Shown piece by piece: positions 31,865 to 44,802 of a stretch of DNA of 64,000 bases. The stretch spans positions 1-64,000 of the forward strand of contig DWXM01000088.1 of NCBI GenBank assembly GCA_019119225.1, given 5' to 3'. This DNA is from Candidatus Nosocomiicoccus stercorigallinarum. GTDB lineage: Bacteria; Bacillota; Bacilli; Staphylococcales; Salinicoccaceae. A model generated the notes under the pieces. The model ran no database searches and was not told where the DNA came from. It was given only the letters and a program-made list of their open reading frames with translations. The position numbers and the translations under genes were made by a program. Position 1 is the stretch's first letter. Each line of letters starts with the position of its first letter.

Positions 31865-32977
31865 ATGAGTGTTTATTTAGATTATGCGGCAACAACACCA
31901 GTCGATGAAGATATCTTAAATGGAATGGTAAAACACGCGAATATTTACGGAAATCCTTCAAGTATTCACCGTGTAGGTAAAGAAGCGAAATCATTTTTAG
32001 AAAGTAGCCGTAGCAAGGTTGCGAAGATGATTGGTGCAAAACCCGAGGAAATTATTTTTACGAGTGGTGCAACAGAATCTAATAACTTAGCAATTCGTGG
32101 AACACTCTCACATTTTAAATCAAATCGTAATATGATTACGACAAATATTGAACATATGTCAATCTTAGAAACGGCAGAATCATTAGCTAATGATGTAAAG
32201 TATCTATCAGTTGGTAAGACTGGTGTGATTAATTTAAGTGAATTAAATGATTTGTTAGACGATAATACATCTCTCGTGTCACTTCACTATGTAAATAACG
32301 AAGTTGGTGCAGTGCAACCAATTAAAGAAATAAAAGATCAGTTACCAAAAGATGTGCTACTTCATGTCGATGCCGCACAAGCGGTTGGTCACGTGGACGT
32401 TAACGTTGATAGATTAGGTATTGACCTTATGAGTATGAGTGGCCATAAGTTATATGCACCTAAAGGTATCGGCGTATTATACGTTAGAAAAGGGACACAT
32501 TTACACGCACAACTTGTCGGTGGTAAACAAGAACGTGAGCGCCGCGCAGGTACTGAAAACTTACTCTTTAGTTATGCTATAAGTGAAGCTCTTAAAGAAG
32601 CAGTAGAGTCGTTAGATGAAAGAAATGAGGTTATTTCATCTCGTAAAGAAATGTTAATCGACGGTTTAAAAGAAGCGGGTGTTGAATTTGAAGTTAATGG
32701 TGACTTAGACAATCAGTCTCCGCACATTTTAAACATTTACGTGCCGTTTTCTGAAACGGAATTTTTACTTACAGCGCTCGATTTAGAAGGGATTTACATT
32801 TCAGGGGGTAGTGCATGTAATGCAGGAACAGTGACACCGTCACATGTCATTACTGAAATGTATAACGAAAAAAGAGCAGCACATTCACTTAGAATAAGCT
32901 TTAGTCATTTAACGACTGAAGAGGATATTACAAAAACAATCGAAGCAATTAAAAAATTATATGAACGATTAAAATAA
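31865..32977 (+). CDS. iscS: Cysteine desulfurase (partner of MnmA)
   Basis: YLDYAATTPVDEDIL, SGHKLYAPKGIG, SGGSACNAG. Confidence 0.93.
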   Translation: MSVYLDYAATTPVDEDILNGMVKHANIYGNPSSIHRVGKEAKSFLESSRSKVAKMIGAKPEEIIFTSGATESNNLAIRGTLSHFKSNRNMITTNIEHMSILETAESLANDVKYLSVGKTGVINLSELNDLLDDNTSLVSLHYVNNEVGAVQPIKEIKDQLPKDVLLHVDAAQAVGHVDVNVDRLGIDLMSMSGHKLYAPKGIGVLYVRKGTHLHAQLVGGKQERERRAGTENLLFSYAISEALKEAVESLDERNEVISSRKEMLIDGLKEAGVEFEVNGDLDNQSPHILNIYVPFSETEFLLTALDLEGIYISGGSACNAGTVTPSHVITEMYNEKRAAHSLRISFSHLTTEEDITKTIEAIKKLYERLK

Positions 32978-34740
<1,763 letters not shown>

Positions 34741-34742
34741 AT

Positions 34743-37112
34743 ATGACACAAATGACGTTAGAAGATGATTTATTCATCAATGGAACCGTTGAAAAAATAA
34801 TATTTCATAATAGTGATAATCACTTCTACGTCATCGTTGTTGAAATCGATGAGACAAACACAGAGTTAAGTGACGAAGCGATTATTACTGGGAACTTTCA
34901 CCACATCGATGAGGGTGAGACTTATCAGTTTACTGGAGAAATTGTTGAGCATGCGAGATACGGTAAACAGTTTAAAGCAATTAGTTCAAAAAAGAATATC
35001 CCAAAAACAAAAGATGGTATCATTAAGTACTTATCTGGTGAAAAGTTTAAAGGAATTGGTCAAAAGACCGCACAACTTATCGCTCATACACTCGGTGACA
35101 ATACGTTAGATTTAATTATTGAAAGTAAGTCGAACTTAGACAAGGTTAAAGGACTATCTGAAGAGAAAAAGAACATCGTCTACCGGACGGTCGTTCAAAA
35201 TGAATCGACCGCTCGGGCAGACCTTATTATGATTGAACTTCAAATTGATGCTTCAAAGCGTGCAAAAATTCTTGATACGTATAAAACTGAAACGCTCCAT
35301 ATCCTAGAAAATAATCCGTACAAACTTGTTGAAGATATCTTTGGTATTGGTTTTAAAAAAGCAGATGAAATTGCATTAAAAGCAGGTATTGATATCCATT
35401 CAAATGAGCGTTTATACGCGGGAATTAAATACGCAATCGACACAGAACTAAATGAGTTTGGTCATACGTATGTTGAGTTAGAACAATTAATCGAAATTTC
35501 ACTCATTTTACTTAACGGTAAAGGTGACATATTTACGCGTGATGATATTTTAAAAAGTGTGAATTTACTCGCTGAAGAAGATGAGTTAGTCATTCGTAAT
35601 GACAAAATTACTTTGAAAAAGTTTTTCATTAGCGAAAGAAAGTCAGCTGAAAAAATACATTCACTGAGTCAAATTAAAGTACATTCACCAAGCGAAGAAC
35701 GTATGAATGCTGTCATAAGACAAGTTGAACATTCATTAGAAATTAAATTTAACGACGAACAAAAAGAAGCGATTATTCGCGCGGTGACAAGTCCGATTTC
35801 TGTGATTACTGGGGGTCCCGGTACAGGTAAAACAACAATTGTTTCTGGAATTATTGAAGTATATAGAAAGCTTCAAAATATCGAAAAGTTTATCGATTAT
35901 GAAGGTGACGATTACCCAATTCAACTCGCAGCGCCAACTGGTCGTGCAGCAAAACGCATGAAAGACGCAACAGGTATAGAAGCATCGACCATTCATAGAA
36001 TGATTGGCTACGGTAGAGATACTGAAGAAGATGAAATACTTGATAATATTATCGATGCAGATCTAATTATTATTGATGAGATGTCGATGGTGGATACGTG
36101 GTTGTTTTATCAGCTAATTAAAAATGTGTTACCTGAAACACAAGTCGTCTTTGTCGGAGATGACGCTCAGCTTCCGTCAGTAGGTCCAGGTACAGTATTT
36201 AAAGATCTAATTGAATCGAGTACAGTACCTGTTACAATATTAAAAAAGATTTATAGACAAATGGAGTCATCTTCAATTATTCAACTTGCGTATCAAATTA
36301 ATAACAATCTTCCTGTAAATATTTTAGAACGCTTCCCAGACCGAACGTTTTTTAAAACAAATGCAAGTGGAATTATAGATGTTGTTGATATTGTTGTAAA
36401 AGGTGCAGTAAAAAAAGGCTATGATATGCGTGACGTCCAAGTCCTTGCTCCGATTTACAAAGGGCCAGCTGGAATTGATCAGTTAAATAAAGTCATTCAA
36501 AAAGTATTAAATCCAAGTAGTGACGATAAAAAAGAAATCGAATTTGGAGATAAGATTTTTAGAGAGAATGATAAAGTCATTCAACTAGAAAATAGACGTG
36601 AAGATAATGTTTTTAATGGTGATAGTGGAATTATTACTGAAATTACGTATAGCGATGAGATTCCAGGTGAAAAAGAATCGATGACCGTCGACTTTTTAGG
36701 AAATGAAATTGTCTATGAAAGAAAAGATTATACTGAATTATCACATGCGTATTGTACAAGTATACATAAAGCACAAGGTAGCGAGTATCGAATTGTCATT
36801 ATGCCAATCGTTAGACAGTATTATCACATGCTCCAAAAAAATATTATCTATACAGGAATTACTCGTGCGAAAGAATCTCTCGTATTATGTGGAGAAGAGG
36901 ACTCATTTATAGAAGCGATTCATTGTGAAGGTATTAAAAGAAAAACACTGTTAGCCGAGTATTTAACAGAAATATTTAAGGGTGATACAAAAGAAGATGT
37001 TGAATCTAGTAACAGTGAAGTGAATTATACGTTAACGATGGACTTAGTGTTAAATAAAAAAATCGATCCGATGATTAATATGGAAGGTATTTCACCATTT
37101 GATTTTAATTGA
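34743..37112 (+). CDS. recD2: ATP-dependent RecD2-type DNA helicase
   Basis: TGGPGTGKTTI, IDEMSMVD, HKAQGSEY. Confidence 0.95.
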   Translation: MTQMTLEDDLFINGTVEKIIFHNSDNHFYVIVVEIDETNTELSDEAIITGNFHHIDEGETYQFTGEIVEHARYGKQFKAISSKKNIPKTKDGIIKYLSGEKFKGIGQKTAQLIAHTLGDNTLDLIIESKSNLDKVKGLSEEKKNIVYRTVVQNESTARADLIMIELQIDASKRAKILDTYKTETLHILENNPYKLVEDIFGIGFKKADEIALKAGIDIHSNERLYAGIKYAIDTELNEFGHTYVELEQLIEISLILLNGKGDIFTRDDILKSVNLLAEEDELVIRNDKITLKKFFISERKSAEKIHSLSQIKVHSPSEERMNAVIRQVEHSLEIKFNDEQKEAIIRAVTSPISVITGGPGTGKTTIVSGIIEVYRKLQNIEKFIDYEGDDYPIQLAAPTGRAAKRMKDATGIEASTIHRMIGYGRDTEEDEILDNIIDADLIIIDEMSMVDTWLFYQLIKNVLPETQVVFVGDDAQLPSVGPGTVFKDLIESSTVPVTILKKIYRQMESSSIIQLAYQINNNLPVNILERFPDRTFFKTNASGIIDVVDIVVKGAVKKGYDMRDVQVLAPIYKGPAGIDQLNKVIQKVLNPSSDDKKEIEFGDKIFRENDKVIQLENRREDNVFNGDSGIITEITYSDEIPGEKESMTVDFLGNEIVYERKDYTELSHAYCTSIHKAQGSEYRIVIMPIVRQYYHMLQKNIIYTGITRAKESLVLCGEEDSFIEAIHCEGIKRKTLLAEYLTEIFKGDTKEDVESSNSEVNYTLTMDLVLNKKIDPMINMEGISPFDFN

Positions 37113-37149
37113 CTTTAAAGCGTACGCTTCATATAATTATACTGAACAA

Positions 37150-37325
37150 ATAATAAAATAAAGTCGATGAAATGACAGAAACATTGCGGTAGATGAGAGC
37201 AATGCATCGACAAAATCGTGCATAAATTTTAATAAATTTAAAGTGATGAATAACATTCATAACATGGGTGGTACCGCGGATAGAATTCGCCCCTTTTTAT
37301 AAGGGTGAATTCTATTTTTTATTTT
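37150..37325 (+). promoter_or_regulatory. T-box riboswitch upstream of alaS
   Basis: GGGTGGTACCGCGG motif; stem GTCGATG/CATCGAC, distal hairpin; terminator AGAATTCgCCCCTT/AAGGGtGAATTCT + U tract. Confidence 0.88.
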
Positions 37326-37338
37326 AGGAGGAATATTA

Positions 37339-39966
37339 ATGAAAAAAGTATCGACAAACGAACTGCGTCAAATGTTTTTAGATTTTTTTAAGTCTAAAGG
37401 ACACAGTATAGAACCAAGTAGAAGTTTAATCCCTGTGAATGACAACACACTATTATGGATTAACTCAGGAGTTGCGACATTAAAGAAATATTTTGACGGA
37501 ACAGAAAATCCAGACAATCCGAGAATTGCGAATGCACAAAAATCAATCCGTACAAATGACATTGAAAACGTCGGGTTTACTGCAAGACACCATACGTTTT
37601 TTGAGATGCTCGGTAACTTTTCAATCGGTGACTATTTTAAAGAAGAAGCGATTGAATTTGCATGGGAATTTTTAACGAGTGAGAAATGGTTAAATTTTGA
37701 AGAAGAAAAATTATATGTCACAATTCACCCTGAAGATGATGAGTCTTATCACATTTGGAAAGACGATATTGGTATTGAAGAAAATCGAATTATTCGAATA
37801 GAAGGAAACTTCTGGGATATCGGGGAAGGTCCATGTGGTCCGAACACTGAGATTTTCTACGATAGAGGTGAATCCTATGAAGGTGATACACCACGTGAAG
37901 AAATGTATCCAGGTGGAGAAAACGAACGCTATTTAGAAATTTGGAATTTAGTATTCTCTGAATTTAACCATAATAGTGATCACACGTATACACCTCTTCC
38001 TAAACAAAATATTGATACTGGCTTAGGACTTGAAAGATTATCAAGTGTGATTCAAGACGTGCCAACAAACTTTGATACGGATGTATTCATCCCTATCATT
38101 GAAGAAGTTGAGAAAAAATCTAACAAAAAATATCGTGATAATGACAAAGATGACGTAGCATTTAAAGTAATTAGTGACCATATTCGAACAGTTGCTTTTG
38201 CAATTGGTGACGGTGCACTTCCAGGTAACGAGGGAAGAGGTTATGTTTTAAGACGACTCATCCGCCGTGCAACGCGTTATGTTAAAGAACTCGGTATTAA
38301 TGGAACTTTCCTTTACACGTTAGTTGACGTCGTAAATGACGTTATGAACGAATTCTATAAAGAGATCGATGAGAACAAAGACTTTATTAAAAAAGTAATC
38401 GAACAAGAAGAAGCGAGATTCCTTCAAACGTTAGATGAGGGACTTGAAATCTATAAGAATGTTAAAGAGAAAGCTTTAAAAGAAGACAAAGTCATTAGTG
38501 GTAAAGATGCATTTAAACTATATGACACGTTCGGATTCCCTGTGGAGATGACGACTGAATATGCTGAAGAAGATGGTCTTACTGTTGACCTTGATGGATT
38601 TAAAGATGAAATGGAACTTCAAAGAGAACGTGCACGTGCAGCACGTAAATCATCAGATTCTATGAATGTTCAATCTGAAACGTATCAAAAGTTAACGAAA
38701 GATAGTATATTTACTGGTTATAATAGCTTAAAAGAAAATTCTAAACTACTTTATATCGTTAACAATGAAGAAACACTAGATAGTTATGATGGAGCTGATT
38801 ACGTCGACGTCATTTTCGATAAAACACCGTTCTATGCTGTAAGTGGTGGTCAAGTTGCAGATAATGGAATTATCTATAATAATCACGGCAAAATGGAAGT
38901 GACAAACGTCTATAAAGGACCGAACGGCCAAAATATTCATACAGTAAAAGTGTTAGAAGGTGTCATTCAAATAGATGAGGATTACACATTAGAAGTAAAT
39001 CGAGATAGCCGTTTATTTATCATTAAAAATCATACGGCAACTCACTTACTGCACCAAGCACTTAAAGATGTTGTTGGGAGTCATGCAAACCAAGCAGGAT
39101 CTCTCGTTGAAAAAGAACGATTACGTTTTGACTTTACACATTTAGAAGGTTTAAAAGAAGATGAGATTAAAGAAATCGAGCGTATCGTAAACGAAAAGAT
39201 ATTTGAGTCACTTCACGTAGTAATTGAAGAGATGCCAATTGAAGATGCAAAACGTAAAGGTGCAATGGCATTATTTGGTGAAAAATATGGAGATGTTGTA
39301 AGAGTTGTAGATATAGATGAATATTCAGTTGAATTATGCGGGGGTATTCACGTTAAAAACACAGCTGAAATTGGACTATTTAAAATTGTATCTGAAAGTG
39401 GAATTGGTGCAGGTGTAAGACGTATTGAGGCAGTTACTTCAAAATATGCAGTTGAATATTATAGTGAAAAAGATGAAATTGTCGAATCTGTAAATCATCT
39501 TGTCAAAGCAAAAGCGGACAATACAGTTTCTAAAGTCGAGAATTTAATTGAAGATAAAAAACAACTTGAAAAAGAAGTAAAATCTCTAAAGGCTGAACTT
39601 CAACAAGATGCATTATCTGATCTAAGTGATGATACGTTTAAAATAAATGATTTTAACTTAATCGCAACTGAAGTGAATGTAGACAGTGTTAAAGAATTAA
39701 GAGAGACAATGGATATGATTAAGTCTAAAAATCAAGAAAGTATTATCGCGCTAATCTCTAATATTGATGACAAAGTTTCGATGATTGTCACAGTACCAAA
39801 ATCCCAAACAAAAACTGTAAAAGCTGGGGATATAATTAAGAAAATGGCTGAAGCTGTCGATGGTAAAGGTGGCGGACGTCCAGATATGGCCCAAGGTGGC
39901 GGTACTGATGTTAAAAATATGTCAGAAGCGTTACAGTTTGTTAAGGATTATCTTAATAGTTTTTAA
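37339..39966 (+). CDS. alaS: Alanyl-tRNA synthetase
   Basis: [37 protein letters not shown]. Confidence 0.98.
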   Translation: MKKVSTNELRQMFLDFFKSKGHSIEPSRSLIPVNDNTLLWINSGVATLKKYFDGTENPDNPRIANAQKSIRTNDIENVGFTARHHTFFEMLGNFSIGDYFKEEAIEFAWEFLTSEKWLNFEEEKLYVTIHPEDDESYHIWKDDIGIEENRIIRIEGNFWDIGEGPCGPNTEIFYDRGESYEGDTPREEMYPGGENERYLEIWNLVFSEFNHNSDHTYTPLPKQNIDTGLGLERLSSVIQDVPTNFDTDVFIPIIEEVEKKSNKKYRDNDKDDVAFKVISDHIRTVAFAIGDGALPGNEGRGYVLRRLIRRATRYVKELGINGTFLYTLVDVVNDVMNEFYKEIDENKDFIKKVIEQEEARFLQTLDEGLEIYKNVKEKALKEDKVISGKDAFKLYDTFGFPVEMTTEYAEEDGLTVDLDGFKDEMELQRERARAARKSSDSMNVQSETYQKLTKDSIFTGYNSLKENSKLLYIVNNEETLDSYDGADYVDVIFDKTPFYAVSGGQVADNGIIYNNHGKMEVTNVYKGPNGQNIHTVKVLEGVIQIDEDYTLEVNRDSRLFIIKNHTATHLLHQALKDVVGSHANQAGSLVEKERLRFDFTHLEGLKEDEIKEIERIVNEKIFESLHVVIEEMPIEDAKRKGAMALFGEKYGDVVRVVDIDEYSVELCGGIHVKNTAEIGLFKIVSESGIGAGVRRIEAVTSKYAVEYYSEKDEIVESVNHLVKAKADNTVSKVENLIEDKKQLEKEVKSLKAELQQDALSDLSDDTFKINDFNLIATEVNVDSVKELRETMDMIKSKNQESIIALISNIDDKVSMIVTVPKSQTKTVKAGDIIKKMAEAVDGKGGGRPDMAQGGGTDVKNMSEALQFVKDYLNSF

Positions 39967-40025
39967 TAATTTAAAAGTTTGTTATAATATTTCTATCTAA
40001 CCTAAGTAGTCGAGGAGTGTTATAC

Positions 40026-40289
40026 ATGGATAACTTAAATAAGACAATGAAGTTTAATATTGAAGAAGCAACGAATGATAATGTTAAAAACGTACTTTCA
40101 AATGTATACAAAACACTTGAAGAACGCGGCTACAATCCTGTAAACCAAATTGTAGGATACCTACAAAGTGGGGATCCGGCATTTATTCCGCGCCATAATG
40201 AAGCGAGAAATCAAATTCGTCACATTGAACGTGACGAAATTATGGAAGTTCTTGTGAAAAGCTACGTGACACGTGAACTCAATGAATAA
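40026..40289 (+). CDS. IreB family regulatory phosphoprotein
   Basis: [11 protein letters not shown]...[32 protein letters not shown]. Confidence 0.93.
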   Translation: MDNLNKTMKFNIEEATNDNVKNVLSNVYKTLEERGYNPVNQIVGYLQSGDPAFIPRHNEARNQIRHIERDEIMEVLVKSYVTRELNE

Positions 40290-40704
40290 GACACTTGGTC
40301 TTGATGTAGGAACTAAAACAATTGGCGTTGCAATAAGTGATAGTCTTGGTTGGACAGCTCAAGGCTTAACAACTCTTAAAATTGATTCTGCAAAAGATGA
40401 TTTTAAAATTGATGAATTAGTAAAAATTATAGAAAAAGAGAATGTATCGACGGTTGTTGTTGGTTTGCCAAAGCACATGAATAACTCAGTTGGTGAAAGT
40501 GGAGAACGTTCTATTTATTTTTCAGAGAAACTAAAAGAAAGAATCCCATCAATTAAAATTGAATTATGGGATGAGCGTTTAAGCACAATGGCAGCTGAAA
40601 GAACATTGTTAGAAGCTGATTTATCCAGAAAGAAAAGAAGTAAAGTAATCGATAAAATGGCAGCTGTGTTTATTTTGCAGGGCTATCTAGATCGATTTAA
40701 TTAA
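40273..40704 (+). CDS. ruvX: Holliday junction resolvase-like RuvX/YqgF
   Basis: [28 protein letters not shown]. Confidence 0.95.
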   Translation: MNSMNKTLGLDVGTKTIGVAISDSLGWTAQGLTTLKIDSAKDDFKIDELVKIIEKENVSTVVVGLPKHMNNSVGESGERSIYFSEKLKERIPSIKIELWDERLSTMAAERTLLEADLSRKKRSKVIDKMAAVFILQGYLDRFN

Positions 40705-40713
40705 AGGAGAATT

Positions 40714-41025
40714 TTGATGTCACAAGAATTTGATTTAAATCAAGAAGAAGAACTATTAACACTCTTCGATGAAGAAGGTAATGAAACACTTTACAGAAAA
40801 TTATTAGAATTTGAACACCCAGGATTCAATAAGCACTACGTTATTTTAGCTGAGGAAAGTAATTTCAACTCAGATGATGACGATGAGCAAATTGATTTAA
40901 TCCCAATGATTGTTGAAGAACTTGAAGGTGAAGAAAACATGAAGTTTTCACCAGTTACTTCAGACGAGGAATGGGATATGATTGAAGAAATCGTAAACAC
41001 TAACTTTGATGAAGTTGAAGAATAA
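40714..41025 (+). CDS. DUF1292 family protein
   Basis: Acidic ~100 aa, [23 protein letters not shown]...WDMIEEIVN; ruvX-DUF1292 synteny. Confidence 0.9.
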   Translation: MMSQEFDLNQEEELLTLFDEEGNETLYRKLLEFEHPGFNKHYVILAEESNFNSDDDDEQIDLIPMIVEELEGEENMKFSPVTSDEEWDMIEEIVNTNFDEVEE

Positions 41026-41032
41026 TTGAAAG

Positions 41033-41070
41033 ATTGCTTCCGGTCTTGCCGGAAGCAATTTTTTGAAAAA
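41033..41070 (+). terminator. Terminator after DUF1292 gene
   Basis: ATTGCTTCCGGtcttgCCGGAAGCAATTTTTT. Confidence 0.85.
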
Positions 41071-41081
41071 AAGGAGAAATT

Positions 41082-42206
41082 ATGCCAAATAACGATGATT
41101 TAAGGTTCTCTAAAAACGTTTCAAGCTACATTTCGGTATTTATCGTACTTATTATCGTATTACTTATAATTATAGGTACACTTTTTAGTGTGTTTTACAT
41201 TAAGCAAGGTATGAAACCTTTAGACGAAGATTCATCGAAAGTTGTACAAGTAGAGGTTCCAACAGGTGCATCTTCAAGTGACGTGAGTCAATTGTTAGAA
41301 GATGAGGGAATTATTAAAAATAGTACTCTATTTCAGCTATATTTACGTCTAAATAGTATTTCAGAATACCAAGCAGGACAATTTGAGTTATCACCTTCTA
41401 TGGATTATGAAACAATCTCAAAAACACTTGAAACAGGTGTGTTATATGAAGAAGTGTTTTATAAAGTAACAGTACCTGAAGGTTATACGGTCGATGAAAT
41501 TGGTGATTTACTTGAAGAAGTACTCCCTGTAAATAAAGATGATTTTATTGAACTTGTTCAAGATGAAAAATATTTAAAAGAGTTACAAGAAGATTATCCG
41601 GATATGTTATCAGATGAAATATTTGCTGATGATATTAAGTATCCGTTAGAAGGTTATTTATACCCGGCGACATATGACATTACAAAAGAACAACCAGACT
41701 TAAACGAAATTGTTCGTCAAATGTTAGATGCAACGAGATCAAATTCGTTTAGCTTATATAACTCTGGCGATTATACGGCAACAATTGAAGGAGAAGAAAA
41801 AGAATTTTCATTCCACGAATTTTTAACATTTGCTTCATTAGTTGAAAAAGAAGCAACAAGTCTCGCGGACCGTGCGAAAATTACAAGTGTCTTTTTAAAT
41901 CGTCTCGGTGAGAATCCGTCAATGCCGCTTCAGACAGACCCGACAGTTTTATATGCTAAAGGCATTCATAAAGACGTCGTTTTATATGAAGACTTAGAAG
42001 TGGATGACCCATTTAATACGTATATTCATAAAGGGTTAACACCTGGACCAATTGCATCACCTGGACCGGAATCAGTACAAAGTATTTTAAACCCAGCAAA
42101 TACAGATTACTTCTATTTCTTAGCAGATAAAGACGGTAATAACCACTTTGCTGAAACGTATGAAGAGCATCAAAAAAACAGAGAAAAGTATATAGAAAGT
42201 GACTGA
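41082..42206 (+). CDS. mltG: Endolytic transglycosylase MltG
   Basis: YltG fold: PLEGYLYPATYDI, ASLVEKEA, LQTDPTVLYA. Confidence 0.95.
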   Translation: MPNNDDLRFSKNVSSYISVFIVLIIVLLIIIGTLFSVFYIKQGMKPLDEDSSKVVQVEVPTGASSSDVSQLLEDEGIIKNSTLFQLYLRLNSISEYQAGQFELSPSMDYETISKTLETGVLYEEVFYKVTVPEGYTVDEIGDLLEEVLPVNKDDFIELVQDEKYLKELQEDYPDMLSDEIFADDIKYPLEGYLYPATYDITKEQPDLNEIVRQMLDATRSNSFSLYNSGDYTATIEGEEKEFSFHEFLTFASLVEKEATSLADRAKITSVFLNRLGENPSMPLQTDPTVLYAKGIHKDVVLYEDLEVDDPFNTYIHKGLTPGPIASPGPESVQSILNPANTDYFYFLADKDGNNHFAETYEEHQKNREKYIESD

Positions 42207-42253
42207 TTTCGCTTTCATTTATTAAAAGTTTATGTTAGTATCTAACTATTATT

Positions 42254-42292
42254 TACAACTGGCATTTTATGCCGGTTGTATATTTTTGTGGT
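42254..42292 (+). terminator. Hairpin/terminator after mltG
   Basis: ACAACTGGCATTTTATGCCGGTTGTATATTTTT. Confidence 0.65.
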
Positions 42293-42298
42293 GAAAAT

Positions 42299-42907
42299 AT
42301 GAAAATCGAAGATTATTTAAGACAATTAAATACGAAAGAAGAAGTATTTCAAGAAGTGTTTGAATATGCTGTTGAACATCGGGTGCCAATTATTGACAGT
42401 GACGCATTAACTCTTTTAAAGCAGATTATTCAACTTACAAAGAGTAAAAATATATTAGAAATTGGTACAGCTATTGGCTATAGTGGTCTCCATATGTTAA
42501 ATGTAAATGAAGATGTTACGTTAACGACAATTGAAAAAAACGAAGCATCTTTTAATATAGCAAAAGAGAATTTTGAAGCGCATAACGTTTCTAAAAGAGT
42601 GACACAAATTCTCGGTGATGCAAAAGAAGTAGAAATTAATGACACATTTGATTTAGTATTTATCGATGCATCTAAAGGCAATAATCTTCTCTTTTTTGAA
42701 AAGTTTAGTCAGCTATTAAGTGAAGATGGTATCGTTGTCGTGGATAATATTCTGTTACGTGGCCAAATTATTGATGATAACTTAGAAAGTAAAAATAGAA
42801 TTAAATTACGTGATAAAGTTCAGAAGTTTAATGAATATATATATGAAAACTATCCATCCGCATCATTTTTAAATATTGGCGATGGATTATTAATTATTAA
42901 TAAATAA
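42299..42907 (+). CDS. O-methyltransferase (TrmR/YrrM-like)
   Basis: ILEIGTAIGYSGLHML, DLVFIDASKGN; start ATG 42299 after GTGGTGAAA. Confidence 0.88.
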   Translation: MKIEDYLRQLNTKEEVFQEVFEYAVEHRVPIIDSDALTLLKQIIQLTKSKNILEIGTAIGYSGLHMLNVNEDVTLTTIEKNEASFNIAKENFEAHNVSKRVTQILGDAKEVEINDTFDLVFIDASKGNNLLFFEKFSQLLSEDGIVVVDNILLRGQIIDDNLESKNRIKLRDKVQKFNEYIYENYPSASFLNIGDGLLIINK

Positions 42908-42922
42908 CGGAGTGAAGAAATA

Positions 42923-43402
42923 ATGGATATAAACAATAAAGAATACCCAATGACACAAGAAGGTTTTGACAAGTTAGAAGAAGAGCTAGATTACTTAAAA
43001 ACAATTAAACGACCAGAAGTGGTAGAAAAAATTAAAGTTGCACGTAGTTTTGGTGACCTTTCTGAGAACTCTGAATACGATGCAGCAAAAGACGAGCAAG
43101 GTTTCGTTGAACAAGAAATTTCTAAAATTGAAGAGATGATTCGTTACGCTAAAATTATTGAAGAAAACGTTGATAACACTGAGGTTCAAATTGGTAAAAC
43201 AGTTACGTTCCAAGAATTACCAGATGGGCCTGAAGAAACATATAAAATTGTTGGTTCAGCGGAAGCAGATCCATTTGAAGGTAAAATCTCTAATGAATCA
43301 CCTATTGCTGAAGCATTAATCGGTGCAAAACTTAAACAAGAAGTAAACGTACCACTTCCAAACGGAAATGAAATGAAAGTGAAAATCGTTAAAATTGACT
43401 AA
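42923..43402 (+). CDS. greA: Transcription elongation factor GreA
   Basis: [19 protein letters not shown]...[20 protein letters not shown]. Confidence 0.98.
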   Translation: MDINNKEYPMTQEGFDKLEEELDYLKTIKRPEVVEKIKVARSFGDLSENSEYDAAKDEQGFVEQEISKIEEMIRYAKIIEENVDNTEVQIGKTVTFQELPDGPEETYKIVGSAEADPFEGKISNESPIAEALIGAKLKQEVNVPLPNGNEMKVKIVKID

Positions 43403-44093
43403 TGTTATTGGAATTATCGGTGCAATGCGTCCAGAAGTTGAGATTCTTAAGAGCGATATGGATATTAAACGTACTGTGAATATCGCACATGTTGAATTTT
43501 ATGAAGGTACGTTACAAAATAGAAATATCGTTCTTGTTGAGAGTGGAATCGGTAAAGTAAACGCGTCAATTATAACAACACTTCTTATTAATGAGTTTAA
43601 AGTGGACAGTGTAATTAATACTGGTGTTGCAGGTAGTCTAACTAATGAATTAGACATATTAGATATGGTTATTAGTAGTCATACTGCTCATCACGATGTT
43701 GAAGCGACGACATTTGGTTATGATATTGGTCAAGTGCCATTAATGCCGTTAAATTATGAAGCTGAAGATGATTTAATTAAAGCTGCAAAAGACGCACTTG
43801 AAGCTTACGACGAAGTAAAATTCACTGTTGGTGAAGTCGTAAGTGGTGATCAGTTTATCGATACTGATGAAAAAAAACACATAATTTTAAACACATTTAA
43901 AGATGCGAAAGCAGTTGATATGGAATCTGCAGCAATCGCGCAGACATGTTACCAATTTAAAACACCTTACTTAATTTTACGTTCAATGAGTGATAAAGCA
44001 GACGGTTCAGCAGATATGAACTACGATGAGTTTCTTAGAAAAGCTTGTATTCACTCATCTAACACTGTAAAATTAGTATTGAAAGAACTGTAA
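43395..44093 (+). CDS. mtnN: 5'-methylthioadenosine/S-adenosylhomocysteine nucleosidase
   Basis: [34 protein letters not shown]. Confidence 0.96.
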   Translation: MTNVIGIIGAMRPEVEILKSDMDIKRTVNIAHVEFYEGTLQNRNIVLVESGIGKVNASIITTLLINEFKVDSVINTGVAGSLTNELDILDMVISSHTAHHDVEATTFGYDIGQVPLMPLNYEAEDDLIKAAKDALEAYDEVKFTVGEVVSGDQFIDTDEKKHIILNTFKDAKAVDMESAAIAQTCYQFKTPYLILRSMSDKADGSADMNYDEFLRKACIHSSNTVKLVLKEL

Positions 44094-44110
44094 TTCGGAG
44101 GGGTATAGTA

Positions 44111-44212
44111 ATGCTATTTCTTATGGTCTTTGCTCTAGTAGTAACAGCAATTGTTGGTTTCTTCATTTACAAAGAAACTGAAGTTGAACAAACACGTGGA
44201 ATTGAAGAGTAA
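44111..44212 (+). CDS. Small single-TM protein, 33 aa (not in supplied ORF track)
   Basis: MLFLMVFALVVTAIVGFFIYKETEVEQTRGIEE with strong SD CGGAGGGG and downstream GCGCC/GGCGC hairpin + T tract. Confidence 0.65.
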   Translation: MLFLMVFALVVTAIVGFFIYKETEVEQTRGIEE

Positions 44213-44271
44213 TTTATTTGGCGCCTAATTTTTGGGCGCTTTTTATTTTTAAAATTTAAGAGGTTTATAAT

Positions 44272-44802
44272 ATGAAACATTTATTAAGAAAATATTTTTT
44301 GCCGAGTGATTATGTAAATCGCTTTACAGATATCTCACCAGAATATTTAAAATCACATAATAAAAAGGCAGTGATGATTGATTTAGATAATACACTTGTA
44401 GCATTTGATGACCCAGATTCAAATGATGAGGTTATCGAGTGGATTGAACAATTAAAAACAGCTAAAATTCAAGTGTTAATTTTATCAAACGGTAAGCGAC
44501 CAAGAGTTGACCGTTTTTCAAAGAATTTAGGAATCGATTATATTTATACTGCTAGAAAACCTGCAATGAGAGGTTTCCATAGAGGCATTACGATGCTTGG
44601 AGTGAGTAAAAAAGATGTTGTCATGATTGGTGACCAATTAATGACAGACGTTTTTGGTGCAAATAGAACAAGAATTGATAGCATTTTAGTATTACCGATA
44701 AAAGAAAAAGATTTACCAATCACACGATTTAATCGTCTATTAGAACGTAGAATTATGATAATGCTGGACGATCAAGATTTATTAAAATGGAGGAATGGTT
44801 AA
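44272..44802 (+). CDS. YqeG family HAD phosphatase
   Basis: MIDLDNTLVAFD, LSNGKRPRVDRF, MIGDQLMTDVFGANR. Confidence 0.95.
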   Translation: MKHLLRKYFLPSDYVNRFTDISPEYLKSHNKKAVMIDLDNTLVAFDDPDSNDEVIEWIEQLKTAKIQVLILSNGKRPRVDRFSKNLGIDYIYTARKPAMRGFHRGITMLGVSKKDVVMIGDQLMTDVFGANRTRIDSILVLPIKEKDLPITRFNRLLERRIMIMLDDQDLLKWRNG

